Part shown: positions 7,563 to 16,565 of the stretch, piece by piece
How positions within the stretch are numbered: the stretch's first letter is position 1
Layout of the letters: every line of letters starts with the position of its first letter
Assembly: GCA_017550965.1 (NCBI GenBank)
Contig: JAFZNK010000188.1
Location: 1 to 48,301, forward strand
Direction: 5' to 3'
Source: Thermoguttaceae bacterium
GTDB lineage: Bacteria; Planctomycetota; Planctomycetia; Pirellulales; Thermoguttaceae
DNA length: 48,301 nucleotides
Made by a program: the position numbers and the translations under genes
The notes under the pieces: generated by a model
The model's database searches: none
Told to the model about the DNA's origin: nothing
What the model saw: the letters and a program-made list of their open reading frames with translations, nothing else

Positions 7563-8429
7563 TCATTTCGTCGAGGCGTCTCTCCAAAGATTCTCTTTTT
7601 GGATATTGAATTTCTCGATATTTCTCTTCCAGGCGCTCGCGTCTTTCATCACGGCGTCGAAGTTGTTGGAGCCAAAGGAAAGTTTCGCGCCCATTTTTAA
7701 CGCGAGTTCGACGAATTTCGGCTTGGGAAATTCGGATTCCGCCTGAATTTCCAGCGCGACGCCGTTGTCGATCGCCGCCTGTATGAGCGCGGTCATGCGT
7801 TCCTCGGTCCAGAGCTCGTCGTAACGTTCGGCGATGAATTCCGGGAGATACGTAACGTTCGCGAGTATGTCGATCGGTTCGGAGACGACCGTCATGCAGT
7901 GCTTATAGTAGCGTTCGAACCATTCGTCCTGATTGACGTCGTAATCTTTCGGGAGTTGCCAGAGCCGCTCGTCGGAGCCGTCGGGGCGCTTGCCCATGAT
8001 CATCGTGTCGGCGAGGACGTAGTCGAGACGGCGATAGACTTTCAAATCGATTGTTTTGTACCAGTCGCGGTCGTTGACCTGAATTCCGATTTTGAGCTTT
8101 TCGTCGTCCGGAAGCGTCGCGTTGACCGCTTCGACGCCGGCGATGAACTCGTCGAGTTTCTCGTTGGTCGACAAAGGCCATTCGCGCCCGTGATTTTCCA
8201 GAACTCCGCTTCGAACGCCCGTCTTTTTCGCGCGTTCGGCGGCCATTTCCGCCGTCATTCCGCCGCGCAGGTGAATGTGGTAGTCTCTAAGTTCCAGACT
8301 CGGATCGAGCCATGGCGCGTATTCCTGAAAAGAGCGGTTTTTTTCCTGCGGATTCGCGTCTTGCGCGGACGCGTTAAGGCAGAAGAACGCCGATAGAATC
8401 GCGACGACAATTGATAAAGCGGCGCGCAT
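7563..8429 (-). CDS. Exported PHP-domain-like metal-dependent hydrolase
   Basis: A 288-residue protein with a cleavable signal peptide (hydrophobic 5-20, ending ASA). The mature part begins a PHP-like fold: D-Y-H51-I-H53-L gives the first metal ligands, followed by A-x-x-A-x-x-x-G-V-R-S-G and E-N-H-G. Near the C-terminus an A-L-E-I-Q-A-E-S segment and G-A-K-L-S-F-G-S-N resemble the late strands of PHP phosphoesterases. Some expected His ligands are not obvious, so the metal site may be altered. AAGGAG lies 7 bp before the ATG, and the gene follows recJ by 45 bp on the same strand, so it is probably co-transcribed. A periplasmic phosphoesterase role is likely; the substrate is unknown. Confidence 0.7.
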   Translation of the reverse strand: MRAALSIVVAILSAFFCLNASAQDANPQEKNRSFQEYAPWLDPSLELRDYHIHLRGGMTAEMAAERAKKTGVRSGVLENHGREWPLSTNEKLDEFIAGVEAVNATLPDDEKLKIGIQVNDRDWYKTIDLKVYRRLDYVLADTMIMGKRPDGSDERLWQLPKDYDVNQDEWFERYYKHCMTVVSEPIDILANVTYLPEFIAERYDELWTEERMTALIQAAIDNGVALEIQAESEFPKPKFVELALKMGAKLSFGSNNFDAVMKDASAWKRNIEKFNIQKENLWRDASTK

Positions 8430-8474
8430 GAGTTTCTCCTTATGTCAAGACGGAAGTCGACGCAGTTCGCGCGC

Positions 8475-10418
8475 TTATTGAGCGACGCGCCAGTCCTGGA
8501 GTCTGAGTTCGACCTGGTTGAAGTAATCGTTGTAAACAACCTGGAACGCGACGTCAAATTTGGCGTTCGGATTGTTTTGGAGGATTTCGTTGATTTGGTC
8601 CGCCCAATCGCCTCTGCCGAACGCTACGGCGCGCAATTCGCTCTGACCTTGTCGGAACCTCGCCTGAAGGACGTTGCCCTGCGCCGGCGGCTGATCGGAG
8701 CCTGGCCTGGGCTTGCCGCCTCCGACGCGTCTGGCGGAACCGACGACCGAGACGCCGTACGCGGCGAAGACGGGCCTTGGATTTTCCGCGCCGAACGGAG
8801 CGAGTTTATTGAGTTCGGTCAGCGTCTTCATCGTAACGCACGACAGGGGAAATTCCCCGTCGATCCACAATTTCGGAACGCGTTCTTTGAGCGAGAACGA
8901 CTGCGCGACGTAGTCGCAGAAGGCGTCGCGAAACGCGTCGACGTTCGCTTCTTTGACGCCCAGTCCCGCGGCCGCCGCGTGCCCGCCGAAACGAACGAGA
9001 TATTCCGAGCAATGATTGAGCGCTTCGTATAAGTTGAAATTCGTGTCGGGAACGCCGCGCGCCGATCCCGCGTTCGCGTCCGCTTCGCGCAACGCGATCA
9101 TGACGGCGGGACGGTGAAAACGCTCGGCGATTCGCCCGGCGACGACCCCGATGACGCCGGGGTGCCAGTCGCGGCTCGCGAGCACAAACGCGGGCGCGTC
9201 TTCGTATTTATCGTCGATCATTTTGAGCGCTTCGCTCATCATGCGCCGTTCAAGTTTCTGACGCGTCGCGTTCAAATTGTTGATGAAAGGCGCCAATTCG
9301 TTCGCGCGCTCGGGGACGTCGGTGACGAGGAGTTCGACGCCGAGCATCGCGAGCCCCATTTGCCCCGCGCTCGCCAGAGAAGAGGGGTTGCCGAGCAGCG
9401 ATTTCGCGTAGAGCCAGTTCGCCTGATCTTCCTGGTCTTGCAGCGAGTTTTCGTTGAGGACTTCGCGCCCCGCGGCGTTGAGCCTCGGCGCGAGCGTGTA
9501 GCCGACGTCTTCGCTGGTAATCTTCTTGTTGGGATTGGCGATCGCGATTTCGACGAGCCGCTTGAGCCCCAGGGGCATGTTGTGAACGAAACTGTTTTCC
9601 AACGCGTAGCGAACGAGCGTTCTGTTTTCGTCCTGAAGGGGCATGACGTCGGCGATCGAACCCAGCGCGGCAAGCCCGATCGCCTGGACGAGGTAGTTCC
9701 TCATTTCCGGAGAGGTCTTTTCCGCGCCCTCCATCGCGAGCCCGAGTCCCCACGCCAACTTAAAGGCGACAAACGACCCGCAAATTTCCGGGTACGGATA
9801 GGGGGGGAACCCGTCGATTTGGTATTTCGGATGCACGATCGCGGCGACGTCGGGCAGAATTTGCTTTTGCGTTTCTTCGTCGACGATCGGGGTGTGGTGG
9901 TCGGTGACGACGAGTTCCAACCCGATCTCTTTGGCAAATTGCGCTTCTTTTAAGCTGGTAATACCGCAGTCGACGGTAACGACGACGTCGGCGTTTTCGT
10001 CTTCGCGAAAGCGTTTGAGCGCCTCGCAGTTGAGCCCGTACCCCTCTTCCAGACGATTGGGAACGTAATAGCTGCATTCTCCGCCGCAAATTTTAATCGC
10101 TTTGAGAATAATCGCCGTCGCGGTCATGCCGTCGACGTCGTAATCGCCGTAAACGACGATCTTTTTACGCGCGCGAATCGCGTCCGCAAGGTATTCCGAC
10201 GCGCGTTGACAGCCCGGAAGACGATAGGGAGGATAAAGACCGCGAGAGAGACTTGCCGGCGCGAGAAAATTGACGATATCGCGAGGATTGACCACTTTTC
10301 TGCCGACAAGCGTCTGGACAACGATCGGTTCGACTCCGGTTTGTTGCGCGAGGCGCGAAACAAGCTCGGAATCGTAAGGTCGCGTTATCCATTCCCAATT
10401 TTCTTTTTCTTTGATCAT
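8475..10418 (-). CDS. recJ: Single-stranded-DNA-specific exonuclease RecJ
   Basis: A 647-residue protein, close to the usual length for RecJ. DHH-superfamily motifs: VVYGDYDVDG (Asp92, Asp94, Asp96), VVVTVDCGI (Asp150) and the eponymous DHH in VVTDHHTP (Asp173-His174-His175). The DHHA1 nucleic-acid-binding part has RDWHPGVIGVVAGRIAE and later R-F-G-G-H-x-x-A-A-G, followed by an OB-type C-terminal domain. RecJ degrades single-stranded DNA 5' to 3' in recombination and in base-excision and mismatch repair, using Mn or Mg ions. A longer frame starts at 10541, but that ATG abuts the -10 box of a good promoter, so the ATG at 10418 is preferred. A leader of about 115 nt results, and no clear Shine-Dalgarno is seen. 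Confidence 0.95.
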   Translation of the reverse strand: MIKEKENWEWITRPYDSELVSRLAQQTGVEPIVVQTLVGRKVVNPRDIVNFLAPASLSRGLYPPYRLPGCQRASEYLADAIRARKKIVVYGDYDVDGMTATAIILKAIKICGGECSYYVPNRLEEGYGLNCEALKRFREDENADVVVTVDCGITSLKEAQFAKEIGLELVVTDHHTPIVDEETQKQILPDVAAIVHPKYQIDGFPPYPYPEICGSFVAFKLAWGLGLAMEGAEKTSPEMRNYLVQAIGLAALGSIADVMPLQDENRTLVRYALENSFVHNMPLGLKRLVEIAIANPNKKITSEDVGYTLAPRLNAAGREVLNENSLQDQEDQANWLYAKSLLGNPSSLASAGQMGLAMLGVELLVTDVPERANELAPFINNLNATRQKLERRMMSEALKMIDDKYEDAPAFVLASRDWHPGVIGVVAGRIAERFHRPAVMIALREADANAGSARGVPDTNFNLYEALNHCSEYLVRFGGHAAAAGLGVKEANVDAFRDAFCDYVAQSFSLKERVPKLWIDGEFPLSCVTMKTLTELNKLAPFGAENPRPVFAAYGVSVVGSARRVGGGKPRPGSDQPPAQGNVLQARFRQGQSELRAVAFGRGDWADQINEILQNNPNAKFDVAFQVVYNDYFNQVELRLQDWRVAQ

Positions 10419-10539
10419 GATCGCGCAAAAGCCGAGGAGTGAATTGTCTCCGCTTTTTCCGCCGGTCGGCTGCTTTTCCGGGCGATATAAGCAGAGCGCG
10501 GAGGCGGCGAGTTGTTGACGCTTCCAACGCTTCCCCTTC

Positions 10540-10568
10540 ATTGTACTCTTTTAGAAGGGAGCGCTCAA
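10540..10568 (-). promoter_or_regulatory. Promoter of recJ
   Basis: On the minus strand TTGAGC (10568-10563), a 17-bp spacer and TACAAT (10545-10540). It shows that the ATG at 10541 is not the recJ start. Confidence 0.65.
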
Positions 10569-10872
10569 GGGGGCGATTGCGTCGCGCGTTATTTTTACGC
10601 GAATCGGCGCGGCGTATTCAGCGGTTCCCTAATCGTCGTTCCGACGTTCTGTCGACGCGCGTTCGCCGGAATAGCGGCGCGCGTAAGTCTTAAAATACCG
10701 GAAGTTTTTTCCAAAAAACGTTAGCGTCTCCTTTGAAAATCGCCGTTTCATGATAAAATCGAGAGACTGAAGTCGGCGGCGCAGGGAACGCGCCGTCCGC
10801 CGCGTTCGCCTGATCGAACAATTCGACAAGGCGCGTCGGTCGTAACAACGCAAATGAGCGAAGGAAGAAACA
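10569..10872. other. Divergent intergenic region recJ-glgA
   Basis: No gene is supported here. Apart from the recJ promoter at its left end it holds a candidate glgA promoter and a GGAAG ribosome binding site just before 10873. No strong hairpin was seen. Confidence 0.6.
10733..10759 (+). promoter_or_regulatory. Candidate glgA promoter
   Basis: TTGAAA (10733-10738) and TAAAAT (10754-10759), separated by a short 15-bp spacer (16 bp if TTTGAA is used). AT-rich relative to the surroundings. Weaker than the other promoters in this window. Confidence 0.4.
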
Positions 10873-12423
10873 ATGCACGTTTTATTGGCTTCAAGCGAGG
10901 TAACGCCCTATTCCAAGACCGGAGGTCTTGCCGACGTGTGCAGCGCGTTGCCGAAGGCTCTTGTCCGGCTCGGTTGCAAGGCGTCGATTGTCACGCCGTT
11001 TTACAAATGCGTTCGCGAATATTTCGAACAAACCGGCGAACCGCTCGAGGACCTTTACGGAGTGACGCTCAGCGCGCCGGTCGGGCGCGAGACGAAACAA
11101 GCCGCGGTTCGCAAGGCGAATTTAGACGGCGTCGACGTCTACTTCATCGTTCACAACGATTACTTCGAACGCGACGGGCTGTACAATTACCGGGGCGTCG
11201 ATCACGGCGACAACTGCGAGCGCTTTTGTTTCTTCAGCCGTTGCGTTCTTGAACTTATCAAACGCCTTAATTTAGACGTCGACGTGGTTCACGCCAACGA
11301 CTGGCAGACGGGGCTCGTGCCCGTGTATCTCGACGCCGTTTACAAATCGAGATCGCGATTCGACGTAACGTCCGATTTCGGTTCGGTCGTGCGTCCTTCT
11401 TACGACCACGATCCCGGCGACGCGGAAATCTTCGACAAGATCAAGTCGGTCTTAACGATCCACAACCTTCGCCATCAGGGCCGTTTTTGGCGCGGAGCGA
11501 TGGATATTACGGGGCTCGACTGGAGCTACTTTACCTACGACAAAATGGAGTTTTACGGCCAGTTGAATCTCCTGAAGTCGGGGATCGTGTTCAGCGACGC
11601 GATTACGACGGTCAGCCCGCGCTACGCCGAGGAAATTCAGACGGAAGAATTCGGCGAGAAATTACAGGGCGTTTTACAGTTGCGCGCGCAATCGCTCCGA
11701 GGTATACTTAACGGGGTGGATCGCGACGAATGGAACCCCGCGACCGACCCCATGATTGCCGCAAATTACGACGTCGATACCGTCGACGAAGGCAAGCCGA
11801 AGTGCAAAGACGCGCTGCAGCGAGCGTTGAACCTGAATCCCGATCCGAACGTTCCGCTTTTGGGCGTCGTGAGTCGGTTCGACGTTCAAAAGGGCCTGGA
11901 TTTGATCGCGGACGTCGCCGCCGAACTTGTCGAAACGCAGGGCGTTCAATTTGCGATTTTAGGTTCCGGCGACGAAGAGCTTGGACGGCGGTTCCACCTG
12001 CTTTCCAAGCGGTTCCCGCAGAGCTTCGCGGTGCGCAACGAATTTTCGATCGCTTTGTCGCACCAGATCGAGGCGGGCTCCGACATGTTCCTCATGCCGA
12101 GCCGATACGAGCCGTGCGGCCTGAATCAGATGTACAGCCTCATTTACGGAACGCTTCCGGTCGTTCACGACGTCGGGGGGCTCCACGATTCGGTCGTCAA
12201 CGGATCGGACGAAAACATCGCCAGCGGCGTCGGGAACGGCTTCGTCTTTTACTGGGAAAGCGCCGACGACATGCGTCAGGCGCTCGCCTGGGCGCTTTAC
12301 TGCTACCGTTGCCGCAAAGACGACTGGAAGAAGATGATGCGCGCCGCGATGCGCAAGGACCATTCGTGGGACGTCAGCGCGCGCAAGTACGTGGAGCTTT
12401 ACGAAGATCTGCTTAAACGCTAG
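10873..12423 (+). CDS. glgA: Glycogen synthase (ADP-glucose type)
   Basis: A 516-residue GT5-family glycosyltransferase. It begins with the family signature ASSEVTPYSKTGGLADV, where Lys15-Thr-Gly-Gly binds ADP-glucose. The N-terminal half has H-A-N-D-W-Q-T-G-L-V-P (acceptor side) and SVLTIHNLRHQGRF. The C-terminal half has V-S-R-F-D-V-Q-K-G-L-D, MPSRYEPCGLNQMYS and YGTLPVVHDVGGL, which form the nucleotide-sugar pocket. It elongates alpha-1,4-glucan chains in the cytoplasm. Ribosome binding site GGAAG lies before the ATG. It is slightly longer than the roughly 480 residues of enterobacterial GlgA, with extra sequence near residues 165-190. No other glycogen gene lies nearby. Confidence 0.96.
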   Translation: MHVLLASSEVTPYSKTGGLADVCSALPKALVRLGCKASIVTPFYKCVREYFEQTGEPLEDLYGVTLSAPVGRETKQAAVRKANLDGVDVYFIVHNDYFERDGLYNYRGVDHGDNCERFCFFSRCVLELIKRLNLDVDVVHANDWQTGLVPVYLDAVYKSRSRFDVTSDFGSVVRPSYDHDPGDAEIFDKIKSVLTIHNLRHQGRFWRGAMDITGLDWSYFTYDKMEFYGQLNLLKSGIVFSDAITTVSPRYAEEIQTEEFGEKLQGVLQLRAQSLRGILNGVDRDEWNPATDPMIAANYDVDTVDEGKPKCKDALQRALNLNPDPNVPLLGVVSRFDVQKGLDLIADVAAELVETQGVQFAILGSGDEELGRRFHLLSKRFPQSFAVRNEFSIALSHQIEAGSDMFLMPSRYEPCGLNQMYSLIYGTLPVVHDVGGLHDSVVNGSDENIASGVGNGFVFYWESADDMRQALAWALYCYRCRKDDWKKMMRAAMRKDHSWDVSARKYVELYEDLLKR

Positions 12424-12486
12424 GCGAATTGCGCGAAGACGGCGAACGCGCCGACGTCGACGGCGCGTCGAAGATATTGGGATTTA

Positions 12487-13701
12487 ATGTCAGAATTTAA
12501 TTACAAAGCGAAGACGCGCGCCGGAAAAGACGTTTCCGGCGTGATGGTCGCCAATACGAAAAAAGACGTTCTCGATCGTCTCGCGGCGCAGAAACTCTTT
12601 CCAATTTCCGTTGAAGACGCGCATAAAAACGACGTCGACGTCGGCAAGTGGTTTCAGAGCAAGCCGCCCATTTCCGCCGTCTCCGCGTTTTTGACTCAGT
12701 TGGCGGAGCTTCTCGAGAACGGCGTCCCTACGTTGACGGCGTTCCAGGCGCTCGGCAAGCAGACGCCTAACCCCGCGCTGCGCGAGATCGTCGCCGATAT
12801 CGGCGATCAGGTGGCGGACGGGCAGAGCGTCGACGCGGCGTTCGCCGCGCACGACAAAGTCTTTGACGACTTGACGTTAAGCGTTATTAAGGCGGGCTCG
12901 GAAGGCGCGTTTCTCGAATCGGCGCTCAAGCGAACCGCCAAGTTTCTGGAAGATCAGGCGGAACTGCGTTCGAAAATTACCAGCGCCATGATCTATCCGA
13001 CGGTGCTTTGCGTCGTGGGCGTTCTGGTCGTCTCCGTGTTGCTCATTGCGTTCGTTCCGAAATTCGAACCGATGTTCGAGTCTCTTGTCGCCAGCGGCAA
13101 GGACCTGCCCATTTGCACCGTCTGGCTTCTCGCGTTTCGTTCTTTTTGCGGCAAATACGGTCTCTACGCGCTCGGCGTAATCGTCGCGCTCTTCGTTTGG
13201 GCGCGCATACAAACGCATACGAAGTCCGGACGGCGTTTTCTGGACAAGTGGAAGTTGAAGGCGCCCGTGTTGGGCCCGGTCGCTCAGGCGTCGTGCGTTT
13301 CCAAGTTGTGCCGCGTTTTGGGCACGCTCCTGCAAAACGGGGTGCCGATTCTTCGCGCGCTGGAGATCAGCTCGCGGTCCACGGGCAACGCGTTGCTTCA
13401 GGACGCGGTGGAAAACGCGGTCGACGCGGTCTCCGCCGGGGAGCCGCTCTCAAGGCCCCTTATGGAAAGCAAGTTGATTCCGCCCAACGCGATGACGATG
13501 ATCTCGATCGCCGAAGAGTCCAACACGCTCGAAAAAGTCCTGATCAATCTTGCCGATTCGCTCGAACGCCAACTGGCTAAAAAAGTCGACTTAATGACGC
13601 GTTTGCTCGAACCGATGATGCTCCTGCTTCTGGCGGGCGCGGTCTTTTACATTATTATCGCGCTGTTGCTTCCGGTCTTCATGATGACTCAGGCGGCGTG
13701 A
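12487..13701 (+). CDS. Type II secretion / type IV pilus assembly inner-membrane protein (GspF/PilC family)
   Basis: A 404-residue protein with the standard two-repeat GspF architecture. The N-terminus YKAKTRAGKDVSG matches the family start (Y-x-A-x-x-x-x-G-x-x-x-x-G). Two homologous cytoplasmic helical repeats are seen (about 65-185 and 270-370): L-T-Q-L-A-E-L-L-E-N-G-V-P in the first and C-R-V-L-G-T-L-L-Q-N-G-V-P in the second. Membrane helices lie near 172-195, 220-240 and at the C-terminus (about 378-400). It forms the platform that couples the assembly ATPase to pseudopilus or pilus growth. No ATPase or pilin gene lies in the window, so secretion versus pilus use cannot be decided. It lies 63 bp after glgA with no terminator between. 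Confidence 0.92.
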   Translation: MSEFNYKAKTRAGKDVSGVMVANTKKDVLDRLAAQKLFPISVEDAHKNDVDVGKWFQSKPPISAVSAFLTQLAELLENGVPTLTAFQALGKQTPNPALREIVADIGDQVADGQSVDAAFAAHDKVFDDLTLSVIKAGSEGAFLESALKRTAKFLEDQAELRSKITSAMIYPTVLCVVGVLVVSVLLIAFVPKFEPMFESLVASGKDLPICTVWLLAFRSFCGKYGLYALGVIVALFVWARIQTHTKSGRRFLDKWKLKAPVLGPVAQASCVSKLCRVLGTLLQNGVPILRALEISSRSTGNALLQDAVENAVDAVSAGEPLSRPLMESKLIPPNAMTMISIAEESNTLEKVLINLADSLERQLAKKVDLMTRLLEPMMLLLLAGAVFYIIIALLLPVFMMTQAA

Positions 13702-13720
13702 TCGGCGGGAAAGGACGGCG

Positions 13721-14617
13721 ATGAAGAACAGCGAAGCGTATTTGAATCCGCGCGTCGTTCAGACGATTCGTCGTCTCGACTTAAAAGCGCAGTTTATCGT
13801 CAAAGGGTTTATGCACGGTCTGCACGCGAGTCCGTTGCAGGGCTTTTCCGTCGAATTTAGCGAACACCGCAAGTACGAGCAGGGGGACGATCCCAAAGAT
13901 ATCGACTGGCGCCTCTACGCGCGCACCGACAAATATTACGTGCGCAAATACGAGTCGGAAACGAACATGACCGGCTGGCTTGTCGTCGACTCGAGCGCGT
14001 CGATGGGCGTCGAATTTGAAGGGGAGATTACGAAATTCGACTACGCGATCTCCCTGTCCGCCGCGTTGTGCTACCTGATGATTTGTCGACAGGACCCCGT
14101 CGGCCTGATCGCGTTTGACGAGAAGATTCGGCGTTCTCTTCCTCCAAAATCGAAACGTTCTCAATTTGGCTCGATTCTTTCGACGTTGGCGAATCTCAAG
14201 CCGACGGGCGAGACAAACGTCGCCGCCGCGCTCACGCAACTTGCCGGAATGCTCAAGCGCGCGTCGCTGGTCATGATTTTTTCCGACTTGCTCGGGGATC
14301 CCGACGAGACGCTTCGCGCGATCTATCGTCTGCGCCATTCGGGGCACGACGTCATCTTGTTTCACATTCTGGGCGAGGCGGAGACGAAATTCTCGTTTCG
14401 GGGGAACGTCGAATTGCAAGACCCGGAGACGGGCGAAAGAATCGTCGTCGACGCCGACTCGATGGGCGCCGATTACAGAAAAGCGCTCGAAGACTTTCGC
14501 GAGACGTTTCGCCGCGAAGGCTCGAACGCTAAATTTGACTACGTCCCGTTGGACGTTTCGATTCCGTTTGACAAAGCGCTGCTTGAGTATCTGATTGCGC
14601 GATCTCAGCGCCGATAG
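13721..14617 (+). CDS. DUF58 (vWA-like) protein
   Basis: A 298-residue cytoplasmic protein of the DUF58 family. It carries the family block G-x-x-x-E-F-x-E-x-R-x-Y-x-x-G-D-D-x-x-x-I-D-W (residues 41-63), and a vWA metal-ion site D90-x-S92-x-S94 in VVDSSASMG. DUF58 proteins are normally encoded with MoxR AAA ATPases and help assemble or metallate protein complexes. No MoxR gene lies here, so it may be encoded elsewhere. AAAGGA precedes the ATG, and the gene lies 19 bp after the GspF-like gene. Its last 13 bp overlap the end of the convergent PSP1 gene. Confidence 0.92.
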   Translation: MKNSEAYLNPRVVQTIRRLDLKAQFIVKGFMHGLHASPLQGFSVEFSEHRKYEQGDDPKDIDWRLYARTDKYYVRKYESETNMTGWLVVDSSASMGVEFEGEITKFDYAISLSAALCYLMICRQDPVGLIAFDEKIRRSLPPKSKRSQFGSILSTLANLKPTGETNVAAALTQLAGMLKRASLVMIFSDLLGDPDETLRAIYRLRHSGHDVILFHILGEAETKFSFRGNVELQDPETGERIVVDADSMGADYRKALEDFRETFRREGSNAKFDYVPLDVSIPFDKALLEYLIARSQRR

Positions 14618-15516
14618 TCGTTTTTCGTCGGACGGTCGTAATAACCGCCGCCGTAGTCCTCGCGAGCCTCGTTCGGTCTGCCCGTATGGGCGCCGGGGCG
14701 GCGAGGCCCGACTTCAAGATCGTCGATTGCAAACGACTGCCGCCCGCCGTCTTCAAGATCGACGACGACTCTTCTGGCGAACAGTTCCTGCGCGTAGACT
14801 TTTCCGCGCCCGGCCGGGGTCCAGACGATCCTGCCGATTGGCGGCGACGTTTCCTGAAGTTCGTTGTACATGTCGAACTCGTAGCGCAGACAGCATTTAA
14901 GACGCCCGCAACGCCCCGAGACTTTGGTGGGGTCGAGCGTCGCTTTTTGGAGTTTCGCCATCTTCATCGACACGGGGGGCATCGTCGCGAGATAGGAGTT
15001 GCAGCACACTTCGCGCCCGCAGTCGCCGACGTCCGCGAGCAATTTCGTTTCGTCGCGCACGCCGATTTGTTTCATTTCGATTCGCGTTTGGAATTCGGCG
15101 GCCAGCGCGCGCACCAGTTCGCGGAAGTCGACGCGCCCGTCGGCGACGTAGTACACGACGACGCGCTCGTGTCCGAAAATTTGCTCGACGCGCACGAGCG
15201 TCAGGTCGACGCGCATTCGCTCGACGATTTTCAGGCAGCGATTGAAGTCGTTTGTTTCGTTCTTCTTAATTTCCAGAATCCGAGAATCGTCTCGAGGCGT
15301 CGTTCGACGAACGAACGTCAACGGCTCGTTGGACACGTTATGGATCGTTTTTAAATAGGCGTCGTCAATTTCGCGGAGTATCGTCGCCGCTTCCAGTCCG
15401 CGCGCCGTCTTAATGAGCGCGACGACGCCGTGAAAGAGACGCTCCGCTTCTTTGTCGGCGCATTCGATCACGCCAAGGGCGCGCATCGCGCCGTAACGAA
15501 CGACAAATTTCTTCAT
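14605..15516 (-). CDS. PSP1-domain protein (RicT/YaaT-like)
   Basis: A 303-residue protein. Start at ATG 15516, preceded by GGGAGAAG; the in-frame TTG four codons upstream lies in this ribosome-binding region and is not used. It follows the RicT/YaaT pattern: V-V-R-Y-G near the N-terminus; R-V-D-F-R-E-L-V-R; the cysteine block D-C-G-R-E-V-C-C; then K-V-S-G-R-C-G-R-L-K-C-C-L-R-Y-E. In Bacillus the homologue, with RicA and RicF, forms a complex with Fe-S clusters that affects RNase Y-dependent mRNA processing. That role is known for the family and only inferred here. The C-terminal 40 residues are basic, Gly/Arg/Tyr-rich and probably disordered, so could bind RNA. Confidence 0.9.
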   Translation of the reverse strand: MKKFVVRYGAMRALGVIECADKEAERLFHGVVALIKTARGLEAATILREIDDAYLKTIHNVSNEPLTFVRRTTPRDDSRILEIKKNETNDFNRCLKIVERMRVDLTLVRVEQIFGHERVVVYYVADGRVDFRELVRALAAEFQTRIEMKQIGVRDETKLLADVGDCGREVCCNSYLATMPPVSMKMAKLQKATLDPTKVSGRCGRLKCCLRYEFDMYNELQETSPPIGRIVWTPAGRGKVYAQELFARRVVVDLEDGGRQSFAIDDLEVGPRRPGAHTGRPNEAREDYGGGYYDRPTKNDYRR

Positions 15517-15552
15517 AACTTCTCCCAACCGCGCCGCGATTCTCGCGTCGCG

Positions 15553-16542
15553 TTAAGCAAGCGCCTTCGCCTTCTTTTTAAATTCCGCGACGCTCATATG
15601 CGCCTCTTCCGCCGCTTGCGCTACGGTCAGCAATCCTTTTTTCACGAGGCCGGCAAGCGTTTCCAACGCGCCTTCCGCTTTGCCTTTTGCCTTTCCTTTC
15701 GCGATTCCTTTCGCGATTCCTTTCGCTTCTCCTTCCGCCAACGCGTCGTTAATAAGCTCTTTAATTGCTTCGCACATATCGACTCGCTCCTCTTCTTCGT
15801 TATAGCGTATGTTCGAGTTAGTCATGGCGTTGACCATATCGACGGTCTTCTTCGAAACGCTCTTAAACGCCGCGTCTTCGCTAATTTTCTTCCTAAGTTT
15901 TTTCTTATCGTTGGAATACTTGACAAATTTCAGGACGACGCTAAGTTCCGTGCGGAATTTCGCGAAATCTTTTTCGGAAAGATTGGCCGGCGCGATCAGA
16001 TGAAGACGGTAGTTGTCTACGAATCGAAGAATATCCTCGTCCGCCTTCAACATACTATGCAAATCTTTGGGCCCCGTCCACTTGTTGGGGGTGAAACACA
16101 CGGTTAGCGTGATCACGGGAATAAGTTTGTCCGTCCTCCGAAGTCCTGAAAGAAATTCCTCACGGGACGCCGACCTTTTACCCTTGCCGCGGCGCCCTTG
16201 CTTTATTTTCTCAATTTGCTCGGCATATTGTATCGCGTCGTAAAGCATATTTCTTACGGGCATGGCGTAGTTAATCTCAGATTGATTCTCTATGCCCAGA
16301 AGGATATAAGCGGCGCGATCGTCTTTCATTACCGTCGCAGTTTTCAAAATATCCCGGTATTTTTGAATTGGAACGACGTTGCCGTCGTCGCCGAAAGGGA
16401 GCGCGATCGAGGTTGTGTCAAGCGGTTTGAGGTTTTCGGGCTTGATCGTCTGTTTTCCATCATAGAGCAGGAAATTGAATGCGTCGGCAAACGTTTCCCT
16501 GTTCTGCATATAGTCTTTTGCGACAACGTCCTTTCTCGCCAT
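15553..16542 (-). CDS. Second Rpn/YhgA-type transposase-like nuclease protein
   Basis: A 329-residue protein. It has the layout of the gut-bacterial Rpn/YhgA-like group: an N-terminal F-A-D-A-F-N-F-L-L-Y-D-G-K-Q segment, then G-I-E-N-Q-S-E-I (matching E-N-Q-T) and M-P-V-R-x-x-x-Y-D, then V-I-T-L-T-V-C-F. The GIENQ block holds the E-x-Q part of the PD-(D/E)XK core. The C-terminus carries KGIAKGIAKGKAKGKAEG, encoded by short direct repeats, analogous to the GREE array in the 6020-6967 gene although the two proteins otherwise differ. AGAGGAG lies before the ATG and a near-consensus promoter directly upstream. Lateral acquisition is likely. Confidence 0.8.
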   Translation of the reverse strand: MARKDVVAKDYMQNRETFADAFNFLLYDGKQTIKPENLKPLDTTSIALPFGDDGNVVPIQKYRDILKTATVMKDDRAAYILLGIENQSEINYAMPVRNMLYDAIQYAEQIEKIKQGRRGKGKRSASREEFLSGLRRTDKLIPVITLTVCFTPNKWTGPKDLHSMLKADEDILRFVDNYRLHLIAPANLSEKDFAKFRTELSVVLKFVKYSNDKKKLRKKISEDAAFKSVSKKTVDMVNAMTNSNIRYNEEEERVDMCEAIKELINDALAEGEAKGIAKGIAKGKAKGKAEGALETLAGLVKKGLLTVAQAAEEAHMSVAEFKKKAKALA

Positions 16543-16565
16543 GGAATTCTCCTCTTACTAAAACC

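Noticed and set aside
10419..10541. Upstream extension of recJ to the ATG at 10541
   Set aside because: That ATG overlaps the -10 box of a TTGAGC-17-TACAAT promoter, and the extra 41 residues do not look like RecJ.
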